Below are positions 1 through 5,077 of a stretch of 5,675 bases of DNA, piece after piece. The DNA is from Paracoccaceae bacterium (GTDB lineage: Bacteria; Pseudomonadota; Alphaproteobacteria; Rhodobacterales; Rhodobacteraceae). The position numbers were made by a program, and so were the translations under genes. Location of the stretch: positions 1 to 5,675 of the forward strand of contig JAOUMG010000160.1 of the NCBI GenBank assembly GCA_029881635.1, read 5' to 3'. Each line of letters begins with the position of its first letter. Within the stretch, counting starts at the first letter, position 1. The notes beneath the pieces were generated by a model. The model saw only the letters and a program-made list of their open reading frames with translations. It was not told the origin of the DNA and searched no databases.

Positions 1-25
1 ACACCTGCCCAACAGGATGCGGTTC

Positions 26-1009
26 CTACTTTCGGGTAAACTCCGCCAGAACCTCTGCCGCGGCGGGTCCCGGTGCTGCACGGCCCTCGGCAACAGCGGC
101 ACCCAACGCGTCCATCCGTGTCCGCAAGTGCGGATCGGCGGCCAGTTGCTCTATCAGCCCCTGCTTTACCTGCTCTTCGAACCAATGGCGTGCCTGTTCG
201 GCCCGTCTGCGACCAAAATGCCCGGCTTCGCGGCGCCATGCAGCCAGTGCCTGCATGTCTTTCCAGGCTTCTTCCAACCCATCGCCCTGCAACGCCGATA
301 CGGTCAATGCCTTTGGGAATCCCTCCGGGTCCTGCACCCGCTTGCGCAGCAGACGCAGCGCACCTGCATAATCAGCGCAGGTGCGTATGGCAGCCGGCTT
401 CAGCGCGCCATCCGCCTTGTTGATCAGGATCAGATCGGCCATTTCCATGATGCCGCGCTTGACACCCTGCAACTCGTCGCCACCGGCCGGGGCCAGCAGC
501 AAAACGAACAGGTCAGTCATTTCCGCCACCAGCGTTTCCGACTGGCCTACACCCACGGTCTCGATCAGCACCACATCGAAACCTGCAGCCTCGCAAAGCG
601 CGATGGCCTCGCGGGTGCGCCGGGCAACGCCGCCCAGATGGGTCTGGCTGGGAGACGGGCGAATGAAGGCCCGTGGGTCGCGGGCCAATCGTTCCATCCG
701 GGTCTTGTCGCCCAGAATCGATCCTCCCGACCGCGCGGAAGAAGGATCAACCGCCAGAACCGCCACGCGCAACCCCTGCCCCGTCAGCATGAGCCCAAAC
801 GCCTCGATAAAGCTCGATTTCCCCACGCCCGGTGTACCCGACAGACCGATACGCAGCGCCTCCGGCCCCCGGTCTGACGCCAGAGCCGCCAGCAGCCGCC
901 CTGCGCTTTCACGGTGGTCCGACCGCCCGCTTTCAACCAGCGTTATGGCGCGGGCCAGCGCCCGTCGGTCTCCTTGCCGCAATCGGCCTGCTAGTTCGGT
1001 GACATCCAT
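26..1009 (-). CDS. meaB: MeaB/ArgK-type GTPase, methylmalonyl-CoA mutase-associated
   Basis: Cytoplasmic P-loop GTPase of the SIMIBI class (MeaB/ArgK/YgfD; human MMAA). Known members bind adenosylcobalamin-dependent methylmalonyl-CoA mutase, gate cofactor loading and protect it from inactivation. The 327-residue reading shows Walker A GTPGVGKS at 58-65, the DPSS segment at 88-91, the family signature PSPSQTHLGGVARRTREA at 118-135, the switch-like ETVGVGQSE at 150-158, the guanine-specificity motif NKAD at 197-200 and a G5-like SAL at 238-240. A helical C-terminal tail, used for dimerisation in the family, follows. Length matches the usual 325-335 residues and the stop is at 26-28, so the gene is complete. 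I chose the ATG at 1007-1009 because the family normally begins close to this point. The in-frame ATG at 1046-1048 would add 13 residues and has a better Shine-Dalgarno (AAGG, 9 bases upstream), so it stays possible. The mutase gene is not in this window. Confidence 0.93.
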   Translation of the reverse strand: MDVTELAGRLRQGDRRALARAITLVESGRSDHRESAGRLLAALASDRGPEALRIGLSGTPGVGKSSFIEAFGLMLTGQGLRVAVLAVDPSSARSGGSILGDKTRMERLARDPRAFIRPSPSQTHLGGVARRTREAIALCEAAGFDVVLIETVGVGQSETLVAEMTDLFVLLLAPAGGDELQGVKRGIMEMADLILINKADGALKPAAIRTCADYAGALRLLRKRVQDPEGFPKALTVSALQGDGLEEAWKDMQALAAWRREAGHFGRRRAEQARHWFEEQVKQGLIEQLAADPHLRTRMDALGAAVAEGRAAPGPAAAEVLAEFTRK

Positions 1010-1135
1010 GTTACGAAACCGGCAACCTTTCGCTGAGCCAACGGCCATGTGAATTGACCTTGTGACCTTTTTCTTGCCTCTTCAATCGCATGCATGTCCA
1101 GAGCAATGGACAGAAAAACATGAGTGAGCAGCCAG
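1010..1135. promoter_or_regulatory. Divergent intergenic region between meaB and the DUF3108 gene
   Basis: The two genes point away from each other, so promoters for both must lie here or in the flanking codons. I see no convincing -35/-10 pair. TTGACC at 1054-1059 on the plus strand resembles a -35 but has no good -10 at 16-18 bases. Two structures stand out: a tandem TGACCTT repeat (1056-1062 and 1064-1070) and an inverted repeat TGTCCA/TGGACA (1095-1100 and 1107-1112) just before the plus-strand gene. Neither has an assigned role. Confidence 0.45.
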
Positions 1136-1864
1136 ATGATGATTTCCCGCCGCGGATTTGCCGCGCTTGCCTTCGGCATCTTGTTCGGAACAGTCCCCGC
1201 ATCCGCCGACCAGATCGACAGCGCTGTCTTTGACCTGACGCTCAAGGGCATTCACGCCGGATCGTTGTCGATCAGCGGCGCGATCGACGGATCAAGCTAT
1301 TCTGCCTCCGGCGTTCTGAAAAGCGGCGGCCTCGTCGCGTTGGTGCGCAAGGTTCGTTATGACGCCCGTGCCAACGGAACCTTCCGGGATGGCCGGTTCA
1401 CGCCCCACCGTTACCAGGAAGATGCCAACACCGGCAAACGCCAGTCCCAATCGGTAATGGAATACAAGAACGGCACCCCCCAGGTCAAAGCCTATAACCC
1501 GCCCCGCCCCGCCTATGAGACAGATGTCGATCCCGCCACCCAAGGCGGCACTGTCGATCCGCTGACAGCTCTTTACGCCGCGTTGCGGGATATCCCTGCA
1601 GCCGAAGCCTGCACGTTGAAGGTGTTCATGTTCGATGGGCGGCGGCGCAGCCAAGTCTATCTTAAGCCATACAAAACAGACGGCGATACGGTCACCTGCC
1701 TGGGCGAATACCGTCGGCTTGCCGGCTTTGCCGCCCACGAAATGGAAGAAAAGCAACGATTTCCATTTCGCATGATCTACCGGCGGGCTGAAAACGGAAT
1801 GCTGCGCACAGAAGAGATCGTCATGGACACGCTCTATGGCAAAGGCCGCCTGAAACGGCGATAA
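1136..1864 (+). CDS. DUF3108-type exported protein with Tat-like signal peptide
   Basis: Probable periplasmic protein of about 242 residues; function unknown. The N-terminus MMISRRGFAALAFGILFG followed by TVPASA and then DQ reads as a signal peptide cleaved after residue 24 (A-S-A). Twin arginines at 5-6 within SRRGF fit the Tat consensus better than a plain Sec leader. The mature part, about 218 residues, is rich in beta-like stretches (FDLTLKGIHAGSLSISGAI, residues 32-50). It carries the feel of DUF3108: an opening strand with a K-G-x-x-A-G motif and a later DPLTALYA segment near 141-148. Two cysteines, 159 and 188, could form a disulfide. There is no further membrane segment or lipobox. 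The ATG at 1136 has GAG 7 bases upstream; a GTG at 1124 would add MSSQ. The gene lies 7 bases before hrpB and is probably co-transcribed with it. The DUF3108 assignment is from recognition, not a search. Confidence 0.82.
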   Translation: MMISRRGFAALAFGILFGTVPASADQIDSAVFDLTLKGIHAGSLSISGAIDGSSYSASGVLKSGGLVALVRKVRYDARANGTFRDGRFTPHRYQEDANTGKRQSQSVMEYKNGTPQVKAYNPPRPAYETDVDPATQGGTVDPLTALYAALRDIPAAEACTLKVFMFDGRRRSQVYLKPYKTDGDTVTCLGEYRRLAGFAAHEMEEKQRFPFRMIYRRAENGMLRTEEIVMDTLYGKGRLKRR

Positions 1865-1869
1865 CGCCG
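1856..1869 (+). promoter_or_regulatory. Intercistronic hairpin around the DUF3108 stop codon
   Basis: CGGCG (1856-1860) and CGCCG (1865-1869) form a perfect 5-bp GC stem with loop ATAA, which contains most of the TAA stop (1862-1864). The hrpB GTG begins 2 bases after the stem, where its Shine-Dalgarno should be. No run of T follows, so it is not an intrinsic terminator. A role in coupling translation of the two genes is inferred. Confidence 0.45.
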
Positions 1870-1871
1870 AT

Positions 1872-4328
1872 GTGAGCAGGTCCTTACCGATAGAAGACGC
1901 GCTACCTGCGCTGATCGCAGCCCTCTCGGGCGGCGCCGGGCGGGCTGTGCTGCAGGCACCCCCCGGCGCGGGCAAGACCACCCGTGTGCCCCTCGCATTG
2001 CTCGAAGCGGGCGGCACGGCCGGTCGCATCGTCATGCTTGAACCGCGCCGCCTTGCTGCGCGCGCCGCAGCCGAGCGCATGGCCGAAACCTTGGGCGAAC
2101 CAGTCGGGCAAACCGTCGGCTACCGGATGCGCGGTGAGGCCAAGACTTCAAAGGTCACGCAGATCGAGGTTGTGACCGAAGGCATCCTGACGCGAATGTT
2201 GCAATCCGACCCCGAATTGCCCGGTGTTGGAATGGTGATCTTCGATGAATTCCACGAACGCTCGCTCAATGCCGATTTCGGGCTCGCCCTGACATGGGAG
2301 GTGCGCCAGGCCCTCCGCCCCGATCTGAAAATTCTGGTCATGTCGGCGACCCTGGATGCAGCACCCGTGGCCGCCATGCTCGACGACGCCCCCGTGATCA
2401 CGTCCGAGGGCCGCGCCTTTCCGGTTGAAACCCGCTGGTTACCGCGTAGCCCCGATGCCAGTCTGCGGTATGAGGCTGCGGTGGCGGGCCTCGTGGCACA
2501 AGCTGCCGAGGAAACCGAAGGCGGCATTCTCGTGTTCCTGCCCGGCGAAGGCGAAATAAGGCGCGTCCAATCGCTCCTGTCCGGTCGCTTGCCTGCCGAC
2601 TGTGTCCTGCGTCCGCTTTTTGGGGCCATGGAGTTTTCTGCCCAGCGCGCCGCCATCGCCCCTGTATCCTCAGGCCGCAAAGTCGTGCTGGCCACTGCCA
2701 TCGCCGAAACATCTCTGACCATTGAAGATATCCGGGTCGTCGTCGATGCCGGTCGGGCACGGCGCGCACGGTTCGACCCGGCCAGCGGAATGACGCGCCT
2801 GGTTACCGAACGTGTGACCAAGGCCGAGGCAGAACAACGCCGGGGGCGCGCTGGCAGGGTGGCCAAGGGACGATGCTACCGGATGTGGACCAAAGGCGAA
2901 GAAGGCGGGATGGCCGCCTTCCCTCCGCCTGAAATCGCAGCTGCCGACCTGACGAACCTTGCGCTTGAACTCGCGCTCTGGGGCAGTGACGGCAGCGATC
3001 TGGCTTTCCTGACGCCCCCGCCGCCCCCAGCGCTGGCCGAGGCGCGCGCGCTATTGGCGCAGCTCGGCGCGCTCGATCACAATCACCGTATCACCGACCA
3101 CGGCAAGGCGCTGGCGGCCCTGCCCCTGCATCCGAGACTGGGGCATATGCTGATGACTGCGGGGCCGGATGCCGCTCTGCTGGCCGCCCTGCTTGCCGAC
3201 CGCGATCCGCTCAGAGGCGCCACCGCGGACCTGACGCTCCGGCTCGAGGCACTCCGCGATCCCAAAAGGTTCGAAGCCAGCCATGCTTTGCCGATCCACC
3301 GCGGCACGATTGAACGCATCAGAACCGAGGCACGGCGATTGGACCGCGTTGCGAGCCCGGTCCGCGAAGGCTACAGCCCCGCAGAAATGGCGGCACTGGC
3401 CTATCCCGACCGCATCGGACTGCGGCGCAAGGAAGGCGATGCGCGATACATTCTGTCGGGTGGCAAGGGCGCCGTTATGGCAGAAACCGATCCGCTGGCG
3501 CGGTCCCGGCTGATCATCGCTACGGATCTTGACGGCGACACCCGCGAAGCCAGAGTGCGGCAGGCCATCGCCATTTCCGAGGCCTCCGTCCGCCGCCTCT
3601 TTGGCGACCAGATCCTCTGGCGCGACACCTGTGAATGGTCACGGCGCGAAGGCCGGGTGATCGCCCGCCAACAGGAATGTCTCGGCGCCCTTATCCTCGC
3701 TGACCGGATCTGGAATGACGCGCCCGCCGAACTGATCGCCCAGGCCGCGATTGAGGGCTTGCGCCAGATCGGATTACCCTTCACCCCAGCCGCCCGCCGG
3801 TTTCGCGCCCGCGTCGAATTGCTGCGCCGTCAGGGCGCCAATCTGCCCGATTTCAGCGACGACGGGATATTGGCAAACGCGGACCCCTGGCTGTTGCCTG
3901 CCCTTGCCGGGAAACGCACCGAAACCGACCTGCGGTCGCTTGACCTGACTGAAGCGCTGCGCAATGCCCTTGGCTGGGAAGCGTTGCAAATGGTGGACAG
4001 GCTTGCCCCAGCGCATTTCGAAACACCCTTGGGTAACAAGGTACCCATCGACTACGATGGCGACCATCCCGGTATCGAACTCAGGCTGCAGGAAATGTTT
4101 GGTGTCACCCAGCATCCGACCGTTGGCCCCAAACGCCTGCCACTCAGAATTACGCTTCTGTCACCTGCCAGGCGCCCTATTCAGGTCACGCTGGATATGC
4201 CGGGTTTCTGGGCCAGTTCCTACAGTGACGTGCGCAAGGATATGCGCGGTCAATATCCCAAACACCCCTGGCCCGAAGACCCGACCATCGCCGAACCCAC
4301 CCTGCGCGCCAAGCCGCGCCAAAGTTAG
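1872..4328 (+). CDS. hrpB: ATP-dependent helicase HrpB (DEAH/RHA family)
   Basis: Superfamily 2 helicase of the bacterial HrpB group, related to eukaryotic DEAH-box RNA helicases; its physiological substrate is poorly defined. All core motifs are present in order: I (APPGAGKTT, 29-37), Ia (LEPRRLAAR, 56-64), Ib (TEG, 102-104), II (DEFH, 125-128; HrpB proteins normally have F here), III (SAT, 158-160), IV (FLPG, 222-225), V (ATAIAETSLTI, 274-284) and VI (QRRGRAGR, 322-329). A helicase-associated/winged-helix part follows. The HrpB-specific C-terminus then runs from about 730 to 803, with GPKRLPL, LLSPARRPIQVTLDMPGFW and VRKDMRGQYPKHPWPEDP. At 818 residues it is full length. The GTG at 1872 starts just before the conserved LPIEDALPAL segment. 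It has no visible Shine-Dalgarno and lies 7 bases after the preceding stop, so coupled translation is likely. The first codons include AGG, TTA and ATA, uncommon in this GC-rich sequence. Confidence 0.96.
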   Translation: MSRSLPIEDALPALIAALSGGAGRAVLQAPPGAGKTTRVPLALLEAGGTAGRIVMLEPRRLAARAAAERMAETLGEPVGQTVGYRMRGEAKTSKVTQIEVVTEGILTRMLQSDPELPGVGMVIFDEFHERSLNADFGLALTWEVRQALRPDLKILVMSATLDAAPVAAMLDDAPVITSEGRAFPVETRWLPRSPDASLRYEAAVAGLVAQAAEETEGGILVFLPGEGEIRRVQSLLSGRLPADCVLRPLFGAMEFSAQRAAIAPVSSGRKVVLATAIAETSLTIEDIRVVVDAGRARRARFDPASGMTRLVTERVTKAEAEQRRGRAGRVAKGRCYRMWTKGEEGGMAAFPPPEIAAADLTNLALELALWGSDGSDLAFLTPPPPPALAEARALLAQLGALDHNHRITDHGKALAALPLHPRLGHMLMTAGPDAALLAALLADRDPLRGATADLTLRLEALRDPKRFEASHALPIHRGTIERIRTEARRLDRVASPVREGYSPAEMAALAYPDRIGLRRKEGDARYILSGGKGAVMAETDPLARSRLIIATDLDGDTREARVRQAIAISEASVRRLFGDQILWRDTCEWSRREGRVIARQQECLGALILADRIWNDAPAELIAQAAIEGLRQIGLPFTPAARRFRARVELLRRQGANLPDFSDDGILANADPWLLPALAGKRTETDLRSLDLTEALRNALGWEALQMVDRLAPAHFETPLGNKVPIDYDGDHPGIELRLQEMFGVTQHPTVGPKRLPLRITLLSPARRPIQVTLDMPGFWASSYSDVRKDMRGQYPKHPWPEDPTIAEPTLRAKPRQS

Positions 4329-4331
4329 GAC

Positions 4332-4363
4332 GGCCATTCATACCCAGAATTTGGGTGGTGGCC
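4332..4363. repeat. Small inverted repeat at the tRNA 3' end
   Basis: Between the convergent hrpB and tRNA genes there are ACCCA (4342-4346) and TGGGT (4352-4356) with loop GAATT, enclosed by GGCCA (4332-4336) and TGGCC (4359-4363). The right arms run into the tRNA CCA end and acceptor stem. On the tRNA strand it could be a processing or weak termination structure, but no T tract follows on either strand, so I do not call it a terminator. Confidence 0.3.
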
Positions 4364-4441
4364 GCTGTGGGAGTCGAACCCACACGCCCAAAGGGCAACG
4401 GATTTTAAGTCCGGTCTGTCTACCGGTTCCAGCAAGCGGCC
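4356..4441 (-). tRNA. tRNA-Leu (anticodon UAA)
   Basis: An 86-nt class II cloverleaf on the minus strand. The acceptor stem is GGCCGCT/AGCGGCC (7 perfect pairs), with discriminator A and encoded CCA at 4356-4358. The D arm has a CTG/CAG stem and a loop with GG at the expected place. The anticodon loop is CTTAAAA, giving UAA at 4405-4407. The long variable arm has the hairpin GCCC-TTT-GGGC, the hallmark of Leu, Ser and Tyr tRNAs. The T arm is GTGGG-TTCGACT-CCCAC. Anticodon and discriminator A identify leucine; it reads UUA and, by wobble, UUG. The outermost anticodon-stem position is a C-U mismatch while the other four pairs are sound. The gene is convergent with hrpB (27-base gap) and lies 36 bases downstream of putR on the same strand. 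Confidence 0.97.
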
Positions 4442-4452
4442 ACACCGGAAGG

Positions 4453-4481
4453 TCTATAGTAGCCCCGCCACCCGGCGTCAA
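4453..4481 (-). promoter_or_regulatory. Sigma-70-type promoter for tRNA-Leu
   Basis: On the minus strand TTGACG (4476-4481) and TATAGA (4453-4458) are separated by exactly 17 bases. Transcription would begin near 4446, about 5 bases before the mature tRNA 5' end. The -35 element overlaps the last leucine codon and the TGA stop of putR. The stretch between -10 and the predicted start (CCTTCCGG) is GC-rich, as in stringently controlled stable-RNA promoters; that regulatory reading is inference. Confidence 0.72.
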
Positions 4482-4942
4482 AGCCCAGTTTCCTTCACCG
4501 TCTCCATCGCCACATAGGTTGAGGTTGATGCCACATGCGGCAAGGTCGAAATGCGTTCGGCCATGACCCTGCGGTATTCGGTGATATCGCTGGTCCGAAC
4601 TTTCAGAAGATAGTCGAACCCCCCTGCGATCATGTGACACTCCTCAATCTCAGGTGTCGCCCTGGCGGCTTTGTTGAAGGCCTGAAGTGCGGCCTCACGC
4701 GTGTCCGATAGCCGCGCCTCGACAAAGGCAATATGCGATTTGCCCATCTGCACCGGATCAAGCACCGCACGATACCCTGAAATCACGCCGCTATCCTCCA
4801 GCCGTTTGACGCGCGCCTGCGTCGGCGTTTTGGTCAACCCGATCCTGCGGGCTAACTCCGTGACAGGCATCCGCCCGTCGCCAGCCAGTTCCCGCAGAAT
4901 CGCTGTGTCATAACGGTCAAGGTCGGGTAGTGCATTTAGCAT
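4478..4942 (-). CDS. putR: Lrp/AsnC-family transcriptional regulator, probable proline-catabolism activator PutR
   Basis: Small DNA-binding regulator of 154 residues, the normal size for Lrp/AsnC proteins. Residues 8-60 form the N-terminal winged helix-turn-helix: LDRYDTAILRELAGDGR, then VTELARRIGLTKTPTQARVKRLEDSGVI. Residues about 68-148 form the RAM effector/oligomerisation domain, with the conserved EECHMIAGGFDYLLKV stretch at 100-115, which builds the ligand pocket in relatives. Its divergent placement next to putA identifies it as PutR, which in Rhodobacter and Agrobacterium activates putA in response to proline. I chose the ATG at 4940-4942 because GAG lies 7 bases upstream. A GTG at 4952-4954 would add MSII and lacks a well-placed Shine-Dalgarno. 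No terminator separates it from the downstream tRNA-Leu, so read-through into the tRNA is possible. Autoregulation is likely for this family but not shown. Confidence 0.9.
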   Translation of the reverse strand: MLNALPDLDRYDTAILRELAGDGRMPVTELARRIGLTKTPTQARVKRLEDSGVISGYRAVLDPVQMGKSHIAFVEARLSDTREAALQAFNKAARATPEIEECHMIAGGFDYLLKVRTSDITEYRRVMAERISTLPHVASTSTYVAMETVKETGL

Positions 4943-4956
4943 AATAATACTCACTA

Positions 4957-4963
4957 ATTTGGT
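4957..4963 (+). promoter_or_regulatory. ATTTGGT box 1 (putative PutR site)
   Basis: First exact copy of ATTTGGT in the putR-putA gap, centred about 67 bases before the predicted putA start and within or just ahead of the putR leader. It lies 22 bp from box 2 in the same orientation, about two helical turns. Assignment to PutR is inferred from position and repetition. Confidence 0.45.
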
Positions 4964-4978
4964 TCTTTTTCCTTCATG

Positions 4979-4985
4979 ATTTGGT
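4979..4985 (+). promoter_or_regulatory. ATTTGGT box 2 (putative PutR site)
   Basis: Second copy, extended to GATTTGGT at 4978-4985. Its centre is about 45 bases before the predicted putA transcription start, where an activator contacting RNA polymerase at a weak -35 would bind. The surrounding TGATTTGGTATTTCA (4977-4991) has TGA/TCA ends and a partial dyad, as Lrp-type sites often do. Confidence 0.5.
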
Positions 4986-5014
4986 ATTTCAGGAAAACAG
5001 CCTGTGCATCAACC

Positions 5015-5020
5015 TATAAT
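5015..5020 (+). promoter_or_regulatory. putA promoter -10 element
   Basis: A perfect TATAAT lies 57 bases before the putA ATG, which predicts transcription from about 5027. At 16-18 bases upstream (4991-4998) the sequence is AGGAAAAC, with no resemblance to TTGACA. The promoter therefore probably needs an activator, which fits PutR control. The -10 sits inside the near-palindrome CTATAATATAG (5014-5024), so a minus-strand -10 for putR is also conceivable. Confidence 0.55.
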
Positions 5021-5024
5021 ATAG

Positions 5025-5031
5025 ACCAAAT
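5025..5031 (-). promoter_or_regulatory. ATTTGGT box 3, inverted (putative PutR site)
   Basis: Third exact copy, on the opposite strand (ACCAAAT; extended ACCAAATC at 5025-5032 is the exact complement of box 2's GATTTGGT). It covers the predicted putA transcription start, so binding here could restrain putA, promote looping with boxes 1 and 2, or serve the putR promoter. These roles are inferred. Confidence 0.42.
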
Positions 5032-5077
5032 CGCTTTACCTTTCTTCCAGATCGCGACGCATCGCAGGGGGCAACAC

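Noticed and set aside
1..25. Short CCTG/CAGG hairpin after the meaB stop as a terminator
   Set aside because: A 4-bp stem with no T run, in only 25 visible bases, is too weak to call.
17..1052. Long plus-strand open frames (17-877 and 381-1052) opposite meaB
   Set aside because: Their translations are low-complexity in Arg, Pro, Ser and Gln with no family resemblance, and they lie antisense to a gene with complete GTPase motifs. Long antisense frames are expected in GC-rich coding DNA.
1996..2256. DEFH in place of DEAH in HrpB motif II as a possible active-site change
   Set aside because: Phenylalanine at this position is normal for HrpB proteins; the catalytic D, E and H are present.
1292..2866. 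Minus-strand open frames (1292-2080 and 2120-2866) opposite the DUF3108 gene and hrpB
   Set aside because: They cross the boundary of two well-supported plus-strand genes and show no recognisable domain or Shine-Dalgarno; they are shadows.
4342..4356. Bidirectional intrinsic terminator between hrpB and the tRNA
   Set aside because: The 5-bp stem is short and no T tract follows on either strand.
4356..4441. tRNA-Leu as an integration site for a mobile element
   Set aside because: tRNA 3' ends are common attachment sites, but no integrase, no second copy of the tRNA 3' end and no change in composition is visible on either side.
3964..4566. Plus-strand open frame running through the end of hrpB, the tRNA and into putR
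   Set aside because: It overlaps an intact tRNA and conserved ends of two genes in other frames, so it cannot be a real protein gene.
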